A DNA stretch of 64,000 nt from Phyllobacterium lublinensis. Lineage in GTDB: Bacteria; Pseudomonadota; Alphaproteobacteria; Rhizobiales; Rhizobiaceae. Positions within the stretch are counted from its first letter, which is position 1. Every line of letters begins with the position of its first letter. Positions 1 through 8,698 of this stretch are shown here, one piece after another. The translations under genes were made by a program, and so were the position numbers. The DNA lies in assembly GCF_020164435.1 (NCBI RefSeq), contig NZ_JAIUDQ010000011.1, positions 62,001 to 126,000 of the forward strand, written 5' to 3'. The notes under the pieces were generated by a model. It searched no databases, was not told the origin of the DNA, and was given only the letters and a program-made list of their open reading frames with translations.

Positions 1-672
1 TCGCTCGAGGAACAAACCTCCAAGTTCGTTACGTCCAAGGGCGGTAAAGTGGTGGGTTCTGTTCGCCATCCCCTGGCGACGACGGATTATTCTTCGTTCT
101 TGCTGCAGGCCCAATCGTCAGGCGCAAAGGTCATCGGGCTCGCCAATGCCGGCCTCGATACCGCCAACGCCATCAAACAGGCGGCTGAATTCGGCATCGT
201 ATCCGGCGGCCAGCGCCTCGCTGCGCTGCTGTTCACCTTGGCCGAAGTAAATGGTCTCGGTCTTGAGGCCGCACAAGGTCTGACGCTTACAGAAAGCTTC
301 TATTGGGACCGTGACGATCAATCGCGCGAGTTCGGCCAGAAGTTCTTCAAGCGTACTGGTCGCATGCCAAACATGATCCAGGCAGCGACCTATTCAGGTG
401 TTACGCAATATCTGAAAGCGATCCAGAAGGCCGGTACTGACGACACGGAAAAGGTTGCCGCCGCAATGCACGAAATGCCGGTCGATGACGTCTTCGGGCG
501 CGGTGCAAAGGTCGGCTTCAACGGCCGCCTGATCAGCGATGTTTACCTGATGGAAGTCAAGAAGCCGGATGAAAGCAAGGCACCTTGGGATTATTACAAG
601 GTCCTCGCCACGGTTCCGGGCGATGAAGCCTATATCAAGCCGGCCGAAAGCGGCTGCCCGCTGGTCAACTAA
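1..672 (+). CDS. Liv-type ABC transporter substrate-binding protein (5' end cut)
   Basis: The reading frame is open from base 1, so the N-terminus and signal peptide lie outside the window. The visible 223 residues match the C-terminal lobe of Peripla_BP_6 (Leu/Ile/Val-binding) proteins: a stretch reading AKVIGLANAGLDTANAIKQA, then the family-typical QAATYSGVTQYLKAIQKAG helix near the end. It would capture the ligand in the periplasm and deliver it to the permeases encoded just downstream. Its stop codon overlaps the start of the first ATPase gene (TAATG), so the genes are translationally coupled. The real ligand is unknown; this family binds amino acids, amides, urea and aromatic acids. Confidence 0.93.
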   Translation, partial: SLEEQTSKFVTSKGGKVVGSVRHPLATTDYSSFLLQAQSSGAKVIGLANAGLDTANAIKQAAEFGIVSGGQRLAALLFTLAEVNGLGLEAAQGLTLTESFYWDRDDQSREFGQKFFKRTGRMPNMIQAATYSGVTQYLKAIQKAGTDDTEKVAAAMHEMPVDDVFGRGAKVGFNGRLISDVYLMEVKKPDESKAPWDYYKVLATVPGDEAYIKPAESGCPLVN

Positions 673-1496
673 TGACCGCTTCGCCAACGACCGCTGCGTT
701 CGGGGGAGGACAATCCACTCCCGACACCGGCTCTCAAGATCAGGAATCGCGGGTCGTGTTGTCGGCTCGCGGCCTGCGCCGTGATTTTGGCGGGTTCATT
801 GCCGTCAACAACGTTGATCTCGATGTGCACCATGCGCGGGTGCATGCCCTGATCGGCCCGAACGGTGCTGGCAAGACCACCGTGTTCAATCTGCTGACCA
901 AGTTTTTGCAACCGACGAGCGGAACGATCACCTTGCTCGACCACGATATCACGAGGACGGATCCGGCCAAGGTGGCGCGCATGGGACTCGTTCGTTCATT
1001 CCAGATATCAGCGGTGTTTCCGCACCTGACCATTCTCGACAATGTCCGCGTTGCCTTGCAGCGTCCCGGCCGTCTTGCGACCCAGTTTTGGCTGCCCATG
1101 AGCGCCTTGAACCGGCTTAACGAACGGGCGATGGAGTTGATCGAGGCGGTCGGACTGCAAGATGCCCGCAATCACCTGGCCGCTGACCTGTCCTACGGGC
1201 GCAAGCGGGTCCTGGAAATCGCCACCACGCTGGCGCTGGATCCGAAAGTGCTGTTGCTTGACGAGCCAATGGCCGGCATGGGGCATGAAGACGTCCATAT
1301 CGTCTCCGACATCATTCGCGAGGTGGCGAAGGATCGTGCAATTCTCATGGTCGAGCACAATCTCAAGGTTGTCGCCGATCTGTGCGACAGGGTGACAGTT
1401 CTGCAACGGGGCGAGATCCTGACGTCCGGCGACTACCGCACCGTCAGCCAGGACGAGCGCGTGCGCGTTGCCTATATGGGAACTGAACATGAGTAA
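672..1496 (+). CDS. Liv-type ABC transporter ATP-binding protein (LivG family)
   Basis: This 274-residue cytoplasmic ATPase powers the importer. Walker A is GPNGAGKTT near residue 58, the signature motif is LSYGRKRVLEIA, and Walker B is VLLLDEPMAGM, followed by the switch histidine in MVEHNLKVV. The LivG class is marked by the LSYG signature and the insertion between Walker A and signature. The start overlaps the binding-protein stop by one base. About 30 N-terminal residues precede the first beta strand, more than usual, so a later start is possible. The stop overlaps the next ATPase gene by 8 bases, consistent with one operon. Confidence 0.95.
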   Translation: MTASPTTAAFGGGQSTPDTGSQDQESRVVLSARGLRRDFGGFIAVNNVDLDVHHARVHALIGPNGAGKTTVFNLLTKFLQPTSGTITLLDHDITRTDPAKVARMGLVRSFQISAVFPHLTILDNVRVALQRPGRLATQFWLPMSALNRLNERAMELIEAVGLQDARNHLAADLSYGRKRVLEIATTLALDPKVLLLDEPMAGMGHEDVHIVSDIIREVAKDRAILMVEHNLKVVADLCDRVTVLQRGEILTSGDYRTVSQDERVRVAYMGTEHE

Positions 1497-2193
1497 CACG
1501 CTGCTTTCTGTCCGGGATCTCCATGCGTGGTACGGCGAAGGCCATGCCTTGCACGGCATCAATCTCGACATTCATCAAGGCGAGACAGTTACATTGCTTG
1601 GACGCAACGGCGTCGGCAAGACGACAACGCTGCGCTCCATCATGGGAATAATCCGCAAACGCACAGGGACGATCACCTTCGAGGGCAAGGACATGATGCG
1701 TGTGCCGCTGCATCGCACAGCACATGCGGGGATCGGCTTCGTGCCGGAAGAGCGAGGCATATTCGCCACGCTTTCCGTCGATGAAAACCTCAACCTCCCG
1801 CCGATTGTCGCCGGGGGCGGCATGTCCATAGCGGAGATCTACGACCTGTTCCCCAACCTCAAGGAACGTCGCAACAGCCCGGGCACCAAGCTTTCGGGCG
1901 GCGAACAGCAGATGCTGGCAATCGCCCGGATTTTGCGCACTGGCGTCAAGCTCCTGCTGCTGGACGAGCCGACGGAAGGCCTGGCACCGGTCATCGTCCA
2001 GCGCATCGGCGAGGTGCTCGTGACCCTTAAACAGCGCGGCATGACCATCCTTCTCGTCGAACAGAATTTCCGTTTTGCCAGCAAGGTCGCAGATCGCTTC
2101 TACGTGGTCGATCATGGCCGGATAATCGACAATTTCCATGTCAGGGAACTCCCCGACCGCATGGCCATGCTCAACGAAGCCTTGGGGGTATGA
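1489..2193 (+). CDS. Liv-type ABC transporter ATP-binding protein (LivF family)
   Basis: Second ATPase of the importer, 234 residues from the ATG at 1489. It carries Walker A LLGRNGVGKTT, signature LSGGEQQMLAIAR, Walker B LLLLDEPTEGLAP and switch histidine region LLVEQNFRF. The GxxPEERGIF segment is characteristic of LivF. The frame stays open to a TTG at 1468, but the ATG at 1489 gives the standard family N-terminus (MSNTLLSVRDLHAWYG) and overlaps the end of the preceding gene by 8 bases. It works as a heterodimer with the LivG-type ATPase at the inner face of the membrane. Confidence 0.95.
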   Translation: MSNTLLSVRDLHAWYGEGHALHGINLDIHQGETVTLLGRNGVGKTTTLRSIMGIIRKRTGTITFEGKDMMRVPLHRTAHAGIGFVPEERGIFATLSVDENLNLPPIVAGGGMSIAEIYDLFPNLKERRNSPGTKLSGGEQQMLAIARILRTGVKLLLLDEPTEGLAPVIVQRIGEVLVTLKQRGMTILLVEQNFRFASKVADRFYVVDHGRIIDNFHVRELPDRMAMLNEALGV

Positions 2194-2197
2194 CGAC

Positions 2198-3085
2198 ATG
2201 ACCATGATCTTCGGCGTCCCCCTCCAGGCCTTCCTCGGTCAATTGCTGATCGGCCTCATCAATGGCTCATTCTATGCGATGCTCAGCCTCGGGCTTGCGA
2301 TCATTTTCGGTCTGTTGAGGGTCATCAATTTCGCCCACGGTGCCCAATACATGCTCGGCGCCTTCGTCGGATATCTCTTGCTGGCAGATCTCGGCATAGG
2401 TTACTGGCCGGCCCTGATCCTGGCTCCCTTGATCGTAGGCATTGCGGGAGCGGTCATAGAGCGACTTGCCCTTTCGCGCCTCTACAACCTCGACCACCTC
2501 TATGGCCTGTTGTTTACATTCGGACTCGCACTCGTGATCGAGGGCACATTCCGCTATTACTACGGTGCTGCAGGACAGCCCTACGCCGTACCCCCCGGAT
2601 TGGCTGGCGGCTACAACCTCGGCTTCATGTTCTTGCCGAAATATCGCGCCTGGGTCGTAGTTGCGTCGCTCGTCGTCTGTCTCGGCACCTGGCTGCTGAT
2701 CGAGAAGACCCGCCTCGGGTCCTATCTACGTGCCGCGACCGAAAACCCGACGCTCGTTCGCGCGTTTGGGATCAACGTGCCTTTGTTGCTGACGTTTACC
2801 TACGGCCTCGGCGCTGGTCTTGCCGGACTTGCCGGCATCATGGCGGCGCCCATCTACCAGGTCAGCCCTCTCATGGGGTCAAACATGATCATTGTCGTCT
2901 TTGCAGTGGTTGTCGTCGGCGGCATGGGCTCCATTCTGGGAGCGATTGTCACCGGCTATATGCTGGGGATCTTCGAAGGACTGACCAAGGTCTTCTATCC
3001 TGAGGCATCGAATATCGTCATCTTCGTCATCATGGCCATCGTTTTGCTCGTTCGCCCCGCAGGCCTGTTCGGAAAGGAGGTCTGA
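2198..3085 (+). CDS. Liv-type ABC transporter permease (LivH family)
   Basis: Integral membrane permease of 295 residues with about eight hydrophobic segments. The motif GLINGSFYAMLSLGLAIIFG near the N-terminus, followed by INFAHGAQYMLGAF, is diagnostic of LivH-type permeases, and VVVVGGMGSILGAIVTGY marks the coupling-loop region. The start chosen is the ATG at 2198, four bases after the LivF stop; upstream in-frame starts would overlap LivF heavily. It pairs with the LivM-type permease immediately downstream. Confidence 0.95.
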   Translation: MTMIFGVPLQAFLGQLLIGLINGSFYAMLSLGLAIIFGLLRVINFAHGAQYMLGAFVGYLLLADLGIGYWPALILAPLIVGIAGAVIERLALSRLYNLDHLYGLLFTFGLALVIEGTFRYYYGAAGQPYAVPPGLAGGYNLGFMFLPKYRAWVVVASLVVCLGTWLLIEKTRLGSYLRAATENPTLVRAFGINVPLLLTFTYGLGAGLAGLAGIMAAPIYQVSPLMGSNMIIVVFAVVVVGGMGSILGAIVTGYMLGIFEGLTKVFYPEASNIVIFVIMAIVLLVRPAGLFGKEV

Positions 3086-3086
3086 C

Positions 3087-4070
3087 ATGACCGACACAAC
3101 GATTTCCGGTGTTGCGAAGGGCCGGCTCCTGACGCTCGAAATGGCTCTGATTCTCGTTGGTATTGCCGGGCTCATCCTCGCGCCTTTCTATTTCTATCCT
3201 GTGTTTCTGATGAAGGTGTTGTGCTTTGCCCTTTTTGCATGCGCCTTCAACCTGTTGCTTGGCTACACTGGTATTCTGTCCTTCGGACATGCTGCCTTCT
3301 TTGGCGGCGCGGCCTACTTTACCGCTCATGCGGTGAAGGAATGGGGGTTCTCGCCAGAGCTGGGCATTCTTGTCGGCGTCGCGGGTGCCACGGTTCTCGG
3401 CTTGGTCATCGGGTTTTTTGCGATCCGTCGTCAAGGCATCTATTCCACGATGATCACGCTGGCGCTGGCTCAGATGTTTTCGTTCTTCTGCCTGCAGGCC
3501 TCCTTCACCCATGGAGAGGATGGGATTCAAGGCGTCCCGCGCGGTCATCTTTTCGGGTTTATCGATCTCAACCAGCCGCTGAACATGTATTTCTTTGTTC
3601 TTGCGGTGTTTATGATCGGCATGTTCATCATCTGGCGCATTATCAATTCGCCGTTTGGCATGATCCTGAAATCCGTGCGCGAAAACGAAAATCGCGCCAT
3701 ATCGCTTGGTTATTCCGTTGCCCGCTACAAACTTGCGGCTTTCGTCATGTCTGCGGCGCTCACCGGTCTTGCGGGCGGATTGAAAGCCATCGTCTTCCAG
3801 TTTGCCACGCTTACCGATGTCAGCTGGCAAATGTCCGGCGAAGTCGTGTTGATGACGCTCCTCGGCGGGATTGGAACGCTGGTTGGGCCCATCTTCGGCG
3901 CTGCGCTGATTGCAACACTGGAAAATTACCTGGCCACTTCGGAGTTCCCGGTTACGGTCATTACCGGCATCATCTTCATGGTCTGCGTGCTGGTGTTCCG
4001 CCGCGGAATCATCGGAGAGTTCTACGCTTCGCGCTTTGGCAAGAAACTTCAAAGCAGGTCCGAGCACTGA
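3087..4070 (+). CDS. Liv-type ABC transporter permease (LivM family)
   Basis: Second permease, 327 residues, about nine to ten membrane segments. The block FNLLLGYTGILSFGHAAFFG is the LivM signature, and VVLMTLLGGIGTLVGPIFGA is the C-terminal family motif. The start is one base after the LivH stop. A GMC oxidoreductase follows after four bases, so the transporter and the enzyme are probably co-transcribed; that suggests the imported compound, or a product of it, is an alcohol that the enzyme oxidises (inference). Confidence 0.95.
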   Translation: MTDTTISGVAKGRLLTLEMALILVGIAGLILAPFYFYPVFLMKVLCFALFACAFNLLLGYTGILSFGHAAFFGGAAYFTAHAVKEWGFSPELGILVGVAGATVLGLVIGFFAIRRQGIYSTMITLALAQMFSFFCLQASFTHGEDGIQGVPRGHLFGFIDLNQPLNMYFFVLAVFMIGMFIIWRIINSPFGMILKSVRENENRAISLGYSVARYKLAAFVMSAALTGLAGGLKAIVFQFATLTDVSWQMSGEVVLMTLLGGIGTLVGPIFGAALIATLENYLATSEFPVTVITGIIFMVCVLVFRRGIIGEFYASRFGKKLQSRSEH

Positions 4071-4074
4071 CCCA

Positions 4075-5679
4075 ATGACTACGGCGTACGACTATATCAT
4101 CGTCGGCGCGGGGACCGCGGGCTGCACGCTTGCCAATCGCCTTTCCGAAAACAAAGACGTGTCTGTTCTTTTGCTTGAGGCCGGCGGCAAGGACAACTAT
4201 CCATGGATTCACATCCCTGTCGGGTACCTCTATTGCATCTCCAATCCGCGAACTGACTGGTGCTTCTCGACCGAGGCCGAGCCCGGGTTGAACGGACGAA
4301 GCCTGAACTATCCGCGTGGCAAGGTTCTGGGCGGCTGCTCATCGATCAATGGCATGATCTACATGCGCGGCCAGGCGCGGGACTATGACATGTGGCGCCA
4401 GGATGGGTGTTCCGGATGGGGCTGGGACGATGTCCTGCCCTATTTCAGGAAGTCGGAGGACTATTACCTCGGAGCGGATGATTTTCATGGAGCGGGAGGC
4501 GAGTGGCGCGTCGAAGAGGCGCGACTCCACTGGGATATACTGGATGCGTTCAGAGACGCTGCTGAAGCTGCCGGGATACCGCGAACCGACGACTTCAACC
4601 GCGGTGACAATGAGGGTTCGTCCTATTTCAAGGTGAACCAGAAGCGGGGTATTCGCTGGAACACCGCGAAGGCATTCCTGCGCCCCGCGCGCAAGCGCTC
4701 GAACCTCAAAGTGGAGATCGGCGCGAAGGTTCGCAAGCTCCTGCTTGACGGGCTAAGGGTCAAAGGCGTCGAATTTGAACAGGCGGGTCAAATCCGCTCT
4801 GCCCAGTGCCGGCGCGAGGTGATCCTTGCGGCTGGCTCGATCGGGTCGCCGCATGTTCTTGAACTGTCAGGCATCGGCCGCGGTGATGTTTTGCAGGCCG
4901 CAGGAATTGAAACCGTCCTCGAACGGCGCAGCATCGGCGAGAACCTGCAAGACCACCTCCAGCTTCGTTGTGCCTACAAGGTGACCGGTATTCCTACCCT
5001 GAACGAGAAAGCCAATCGCCTTCTCGGCAAGGCCTCGATCGCGTTGGAATATCTGCTCAATCAATCGGGCCCAATGGCCATGGCACCAAGCCAGCTTGGG
5101 GTTTTCACCCGTTCCGATCCCTCTTTTGCGACCGCCAATTTGCAGTACCACGTCCAACCCTTGTCGCTGGAAAAGTTTGGTGAGAGCGTCCACGCCTTTC
5201 CAGCTTTTACTGCCAGTGTCTGCAATCTGCGTCCCGACAGCCGCGGGACTGTCCACATCAAATCGCCGGATCATCGTGCCCAGCCGGCCATCCAGCCAAA
5301 TTATCTCGCGACTCCAAGCGATCGCCACGTTGCGGCTGACTCCATCCGCATCACCCGGAATATCGTAGCTCAAAGGCCTCTGCAGCGCTTCAACCCCGAA
5401 GAGTTCAAACCGGGTCCGGGCTACCAGACCGAAGACGAGCTGATAGAGGCAGCCGGCGCCATTGGCACCACAATCTTCCACCCGGTTGGGACTTGCCGCA
5501 TGGGTGCTGATCCTGAATCTGTCGTCGATCCGCAATTGCGGGTGCGAGGCATTCAGGGATTACGCGTGGCGGACGCGTCGATCATGCCTACAATTACATC
5601 GGGCAATACCAATTCACCCACGATCATGATCGCCGAGAAAGCCGCCGAGATGATTGCCCGGAGAAACCACCAGAACTAA
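4075..5679 (+). CDS. GMC-family FAD-dependent oxidoreductase (choline/alcohol dehydrogenase-like)
   Basis: A 534-residue flavoprotein of the glucose-methanol-choline family. The N-terminal FAD-binding fold is YIIVGAGTAGCTLANRLSE; the family signature PRGKVLGGCSSINGMIYMRG follows at about residue 80; the C-terminal active-site region has FHPVGTCRMG and the SGNTNSPT segment carrying the catalytic His/Asn pair. Length and motifs fit choline dehydrogenase-like alcohol dehydrogenases, but the substrate cannot be read from sequence. It starts four bases after the LivM-type gene and is the last gene of that operon. Its stop overlaps the stop of convergent ogt by four bases. Confidence 0.93.
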   Translation: MTTAYDYIIVGAGTAGCTLANRLSENKDVSVLLLEAGGKDNYPWIHIPVGYLYCISNPRTDWCFSTEAEPGLNGRSLNYPRGKVLGGCSSINGMIYMRGQARDYDMWRQDGCSGWGWDDVLPYFRKSEDYYLGADDFHGAGGEWRVEEARLHWDILDAFRDAAEAAGIPRTDDFNRGDNEGSSYFKVNQKRGIRWNTAKAFLRPARKRSNLKVEIGAKVRKLLLDGLRVKGVEFEQAGQIRSAQCRREVILAAGSIGSPHVLELSGIGRGDVLQAAGIETVLERRSIGENLQDHLQLRCAYKVTGIPTLNEKANRLLGKASIALEYLLNQSGPMAMAPSQLGVFTRSDPSFATANLQYHVQPLSLEKFGESVHAFPAFTASVCNLRPDSRGTVHIKSPDHRAQPAIQPNYLATPSDRHVAADSIRITRNIVAQRPLQRFNPEEFKPGPGYQTEDELIEAAGAIGTTIFHPVGTCRMGADPESVVDPQLRVRGIQGLRVADASIMPTITSGNTNSPTIMIAEKAAEMIARRNHQN

Positions 5680-6239
5680 AATCCGAAGGACTTCTGTGCA
5701 GCTTCCGCTGGACCAACGGCGACTCCCTCCAGTTCGAGCATACGGAGCTTTGCAGTAGAGCCCCCCGGTGCCGAAAAGCCCCCTACCCGACCGCCCGCGG
5801 CCAATACGCGATGGCACGGGATAATCAACGGCACGGGATTCCTCGCCATGGCCTGGCCCACATCCCGCGCCGCCTCCGGGCCGGCACCGAGTTCTCTTGC
5901 CAGTGCACCATAAGTGGTTGTCTGCCCCCAGCCCAGTCGTCGAACGGCGGAATAGATCCTGGTGAAGAAGTCGCCCTGCTCGCCCAGATCCAGCCCGAGA
6001 CCAGAAAAATCTGTTTCCTCGCCCTCGAAGTAACGCTTCGCGGCAGCAACGGCTTCGGCCACTTGTGGTGTTGGTGTCCCCGGTTCCGCCCCGGCCAGCC
6101 GGCGCAGCAAGTTTCGCTCGGTTGCCTCGGCGCTTCGGGTCGGCAGTTGAAAGCGCGTTATCCCGATCGTGTTCCAGGCAATGCCACAGAAGCCGCCCGC
6201 AGTCTGGAAGACAAGATAGTGGTGCACTGACTGGCCCAT
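5676..6239 (-). CDS. ogt: Methylated-DNA--protein-cysteine methyltransferase
   Basis: Suicide repair enzyme that moves alkyl groups from O6-alkylguanine to its own cysteine. The 187-residue protein contains the IIPCHRV active-site motif and the following GGFSAPGGSTAKLRML segment. The helix-turn-helix (TTTYGALARELGAGPEAARDV) that binds the DNA minor groove lies just before it. No Ada-type zinc domain is present, so this is the Ogt form. Start: the ATG at 6239 has a GAGGA ribosome site eight bases upstream, better than the open frame reaching 6326. The 3' end overlaps the convergent GMC gene by four bases. Confidence 0.93.
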   Translation of the reverse strand: MGQSVHHYLVFQTAGGFCGIAWNTIGITRFQLPTRSAEATERNLLRRLAGAEPGTPTPQVAEAVAAAKRYFEGEETDFSGLGLDLGEQGDFFTRIYSAVRRLGWGQTTTYGALARELGAGPEAARDVGQAMARNPVPLIIPCHRVLAAGGRVGGFSAPGGSTAKLRMLELEGVAVGPAEAAQKSFGF

Positions 6240-6341
6240 GTCCGTTATCCTCAAATTCCATCTGCCATGAAAATCATGCGGGCAGCCATTGAATTCAACC
6301 CGATTCTTGCACTTGCCTGGCAACACCGACCAGTTCTCCGG

Positions 6342-7214
6342 CTAATCCAGCGGCAATTCCCGTTTGCTCCATTCGGACCTCGGGACAGCTCCGCCGATTC
6401 CCAAGCGGAATGAAACCACTTTTGTCGTGTCGGCATCGACCTTGCATGTGAAATTGACATTGTACCAATTCGAACCACTGCGGAATGCTCCACCTCTGGC
6501 GTCGAGTGTATTGTTCGTGATCCGGCCACCGGTTGTGCCGTAGGGAACAAGAATATCGGTATAGCGTCCAAATGCCTGCTGACGAATCCGGTCCAAAGCC
6601 TCGATGGTGCAGAGCTGACGGATGCGCCCTTCGCGCGGAAGTTGGCCGAATGCCTGCATGACCCTCGGATCAAACAGCGATTTTGGCGACGCTCGCTCCC
6701 TTGAAGCAATGGATTCATCGGATTTCTGCTTCGATTTCGCTACTGCCGGTTTCTCGGCCGCACCGATGTTCGCTTCGTCGGGACGCGCCTTCTGCTCTGG
6801 AACCGGAACATTCTGGGGATCCGTCTTGGTATCGGCAGGGGCCGCGGGTTTAGGCTCGTCACGTTCGGTATCCGAGCTGGAGTTGGTTAACCCACCGCCG
6901 GCATCTGTTGGGGGTGTCGGGGCCTGTGTTGCCACGGGCCGCTCCGGTTCAGTATCTTTTTGTTCCGGTTGGTCCGGCATTGATTCGAATACCATCGGGC
7001 GAGCCGCCCTGACACTTGCTGGCTGTTGTTGCGGCTTGTCTTTGGGCTTGGCCGGGAGCGGTTCGACGAGTTCAACCGCCACCGTCTCCTCCAACGGGTA
7101 AGATTCGATGTGAATCCGAGATATCAGCAGGACCGCCACCGTGAGATGCAGCGCGACAGAGGCCAGCGTCCCCCATCCGATTTCCTTCCAATCGTTTATT
7201 GCTGACCCGTGCAT
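6342..7214 (-). CDS. DUF930 domain protein with TonB-like N-terminal architecture
   Basis: A 290-residue protein of unknown function. It has a short cytoplasmic start, one membrane segment (residues about 15-33, TLASVALHLTVAVLLISRI), then a long periplasmic Pro/Ala/Glu/Lys-rich linker (about 45-170), and a folded C-terminal domain from about residue 175 starting SLFDPRVMQAFGQLP. This domain matches what I know as DUF930 of Hyphomicrobiales, including a cysteine in RQLCTIEAL and FTCKVDADTTKVVSF. The plan resembles TonB, but no ExbB/ExbD genes are adjacent and the C-terminal domain is not TonB. No good ribosome site was seen before the chosen ATG. Confidence 0.75.
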   Translation of the reverse strand: MHGSAINDWKEIGWGTLASVALHLTVAVLLISRIHIESYPLEETVAVELVEPLPAKPKDKPQQQPASVRAARPMVFESMPDQPEQKDTEPERPVATQAPTPPTDAGGGLTNSSSDTERDEPKPAAPADTKTDPQNVPVPEQKARPDEANIGAAEKPAVAKSKQKSDESIASRERASPKSLFDPRVMQAFGQLPREGRIRQLCTIEALDRIRQQAFGRYTDILVPYGTTGGRITNNTLDARGGAFRSGSNWYNVNFTCKVDADTTKVVSFRLGIGGAVPRSEWSKRELPLD

Positions 7215-7340
7215 TGCTTAATCGATAATGGCTGGCATGCGTTCAACTTAGCCGTTGGAACGATCGTCAACAAGTAACAGCAGCACTGCCGCCACAAAAG
7301 GCAACAAACCCTCTCGATTACGCATCATTCATTAAACATT

Positions 7341-7357
7341 GTTACAGTTACGTACTT
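7341..7357 (+). promoter_or_regulatory. Operator-like motif upstream of the RND efflux operon
   Basis: The 17 bases GTTACAGTTACGTACTT lie in the 245-base gap between the DUF930 gene and the efflux adaptor gene and overlap a small inverted repeat (CGTAC-TT-GTACG, 7351-7362). A closely related 17-mer (14 of 17 identical) occurs at 44441-44457, upstream of an AraC-type operon. Efflux operons of this type are commonly controlled by TetR-family repressors binding such sites, but no regulator gene is next to this one, so the protein that binds is unknown. Confidence 0.4.
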
Positions 7358-7501
7358 GTACGGCTTCGACATGTCTAATCATGATTTTGTAATGGCGGCA
7401 GACAACGTTGCATTTTATGATCCAATTCGCACGCACGCAGAGGATTTTCCCATCAGAACGTGACCGTTTTTCCGGCATTCGACCTGAGGAGTTCGATCAA
7501 C

Positions 7502-8695
7502 GTGAGTTCATTCTGGCGACGAGCGTCGTTCACCGGCGCAATGTTGTTTCTCGTGGGCAACAGTCTTGCACTGGCGCAGGAACCAGCCAACCAGCCACCG
7601 CCTGCGGTCGAAACATCAGCAGTCAAGCTAGCTCCAGTGACGCGACAAGGCGAATTTGTAGGAACGGTCATCGCCGACCAGCAGGTCCAGCTGATGGCGC
7701 GTGTAGAGGGATTTCTGGACAGCGTCGGCTTTACCGAAGGTAGCTTCATACCTGCCGGTCATATTGCATTTGAAATCGAAAAAGACGGCTACCAGGCGGC
7801 GCTCGATAGCGCGAAAGCAGCACTTGAATCGGCAAATGCTGGCCTGGGTGGCGCGCAGGCTAACCTGAAGAACGCCGAAGTTACGCTCACCAGACAGATT
7901 GAGCTGCTCAGGACCGCCAATGTGTCCCAGTCGACCGTCGATCAGGCGACGGCAACGCGCGACATGGCATCAGCACAGGTAGACCAGTCCAAGGCGCAGA
8001 TTTCGCAGGCAGAGGCCAACGTCAAGACCGCCGAACTGAACCTTTCCTATACTGACATAATATCGCCAATCGCCGGCCGCATCGGCAAGATGCTTGTCAC
8101 CCCAGGCAATCTGGTGTCGCCCTCCACCGGAACGCTTGCGACCGTCGTGCAGACAGACCCGATCCGTGTCCAGTTCTCGATTTCCGACAGGGACTACCTC
8201 GTCGTAATCAACGCCTTGAAACCCAATGACCAGGGCGTCCTGGAACAGTCCGAAAACTACAAGCCCATGCTTCGCCTTTCCGACGGAACGATCTACGAAT
8301 CCCCCGGCAGGATTGCGTTCATCAACAACACGATCGATTCCACCACCGGGACGATCGCCGTCTTTGCAGAGTTCCCAAATCCACGCCTGCAACTGGTACC
8401 CGGCCAGTTTGTCACCGTAACGGTCCAGTCCGGTCAACCGACGCAGCTTCCCATCGTTCCGGCGGCAGCCGTGCAACAGGATCGTGACGGTGCGTTCGTC
8501 TTCGTGCTCGATGAAGGTAATCACGCTGTCGTCCGACGCGTGACACTCGGTCCGCGAGTCGGCATTGACTGGTCCGTCACGTCCGGATTGGCCAATGGCG
8601 AAGTGATCATCACAAACGGGATTCAGAAAGTGCGGGCGGGTATCGTCGTAACTCCGACTCCGGCTGCTCCCACACCGGCTGCCACGGGGAACTGA
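7502..8695 (+). CDS. RND efflux pump periplasmic adaptor subunit
   Basis: Membrane-fusion protein that links an inner-membrane RND pump to an outer-membrane channel. It has an N-terminal signal peptide ending near LALAQEP, a lipoyl/barrel-sandwich half (VQLMARVEGFLDSVGFTEG), an alanine-rich coiled-coil hairpin at about residues 90-170, and the returning half LSYTDIISPIAGRIGKMLVTPGNLV. The GTG at 7502 is preferred because GAGGAG lies about ten bases upstream and it puts a clean signal peptide at the N-terminus; the frame is open to another GTG at 7460. The pump gene follows after three bases. AcrA/MexA/BepF-like; exact orthology not claimed. Confidence 0.93.
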   Translation: MSSFWRRASFTGAMLFLVGNSLALAQEPANQPPPAVETSAVKLAPVTRQGEFVGTVIADQQVQLMARVEGFLDSVGFTEGSFIPAGHIAFEIEKDGYQAALDSAKAALESANAGLGGAQANLKNAEVTLTRQIELLRTANVSQSTVDQATATRDMASAQVDQSKAQISQAEANVKTAELNLSYTDIISPIAGRIGKMLVTPGNLVSPSTGTLATVVQTDPIRVQFSISDRDYLVVINALKPNDQGVLEQSENYKPMLRLSDGTIYESPGRIAFINNTIDSTTGTIAVFAEFPNPRLQLVPGQFVTVTVQSGQPTQLPIVPAAAVQQDRDGAFVFVLDEGNHAVVRRVTLGPRVGIDWSVTSGLANGEVIITNGIQKVRAGIVVTPTPAAPTPAATGN

Positions 8696-8698
8696 CGC

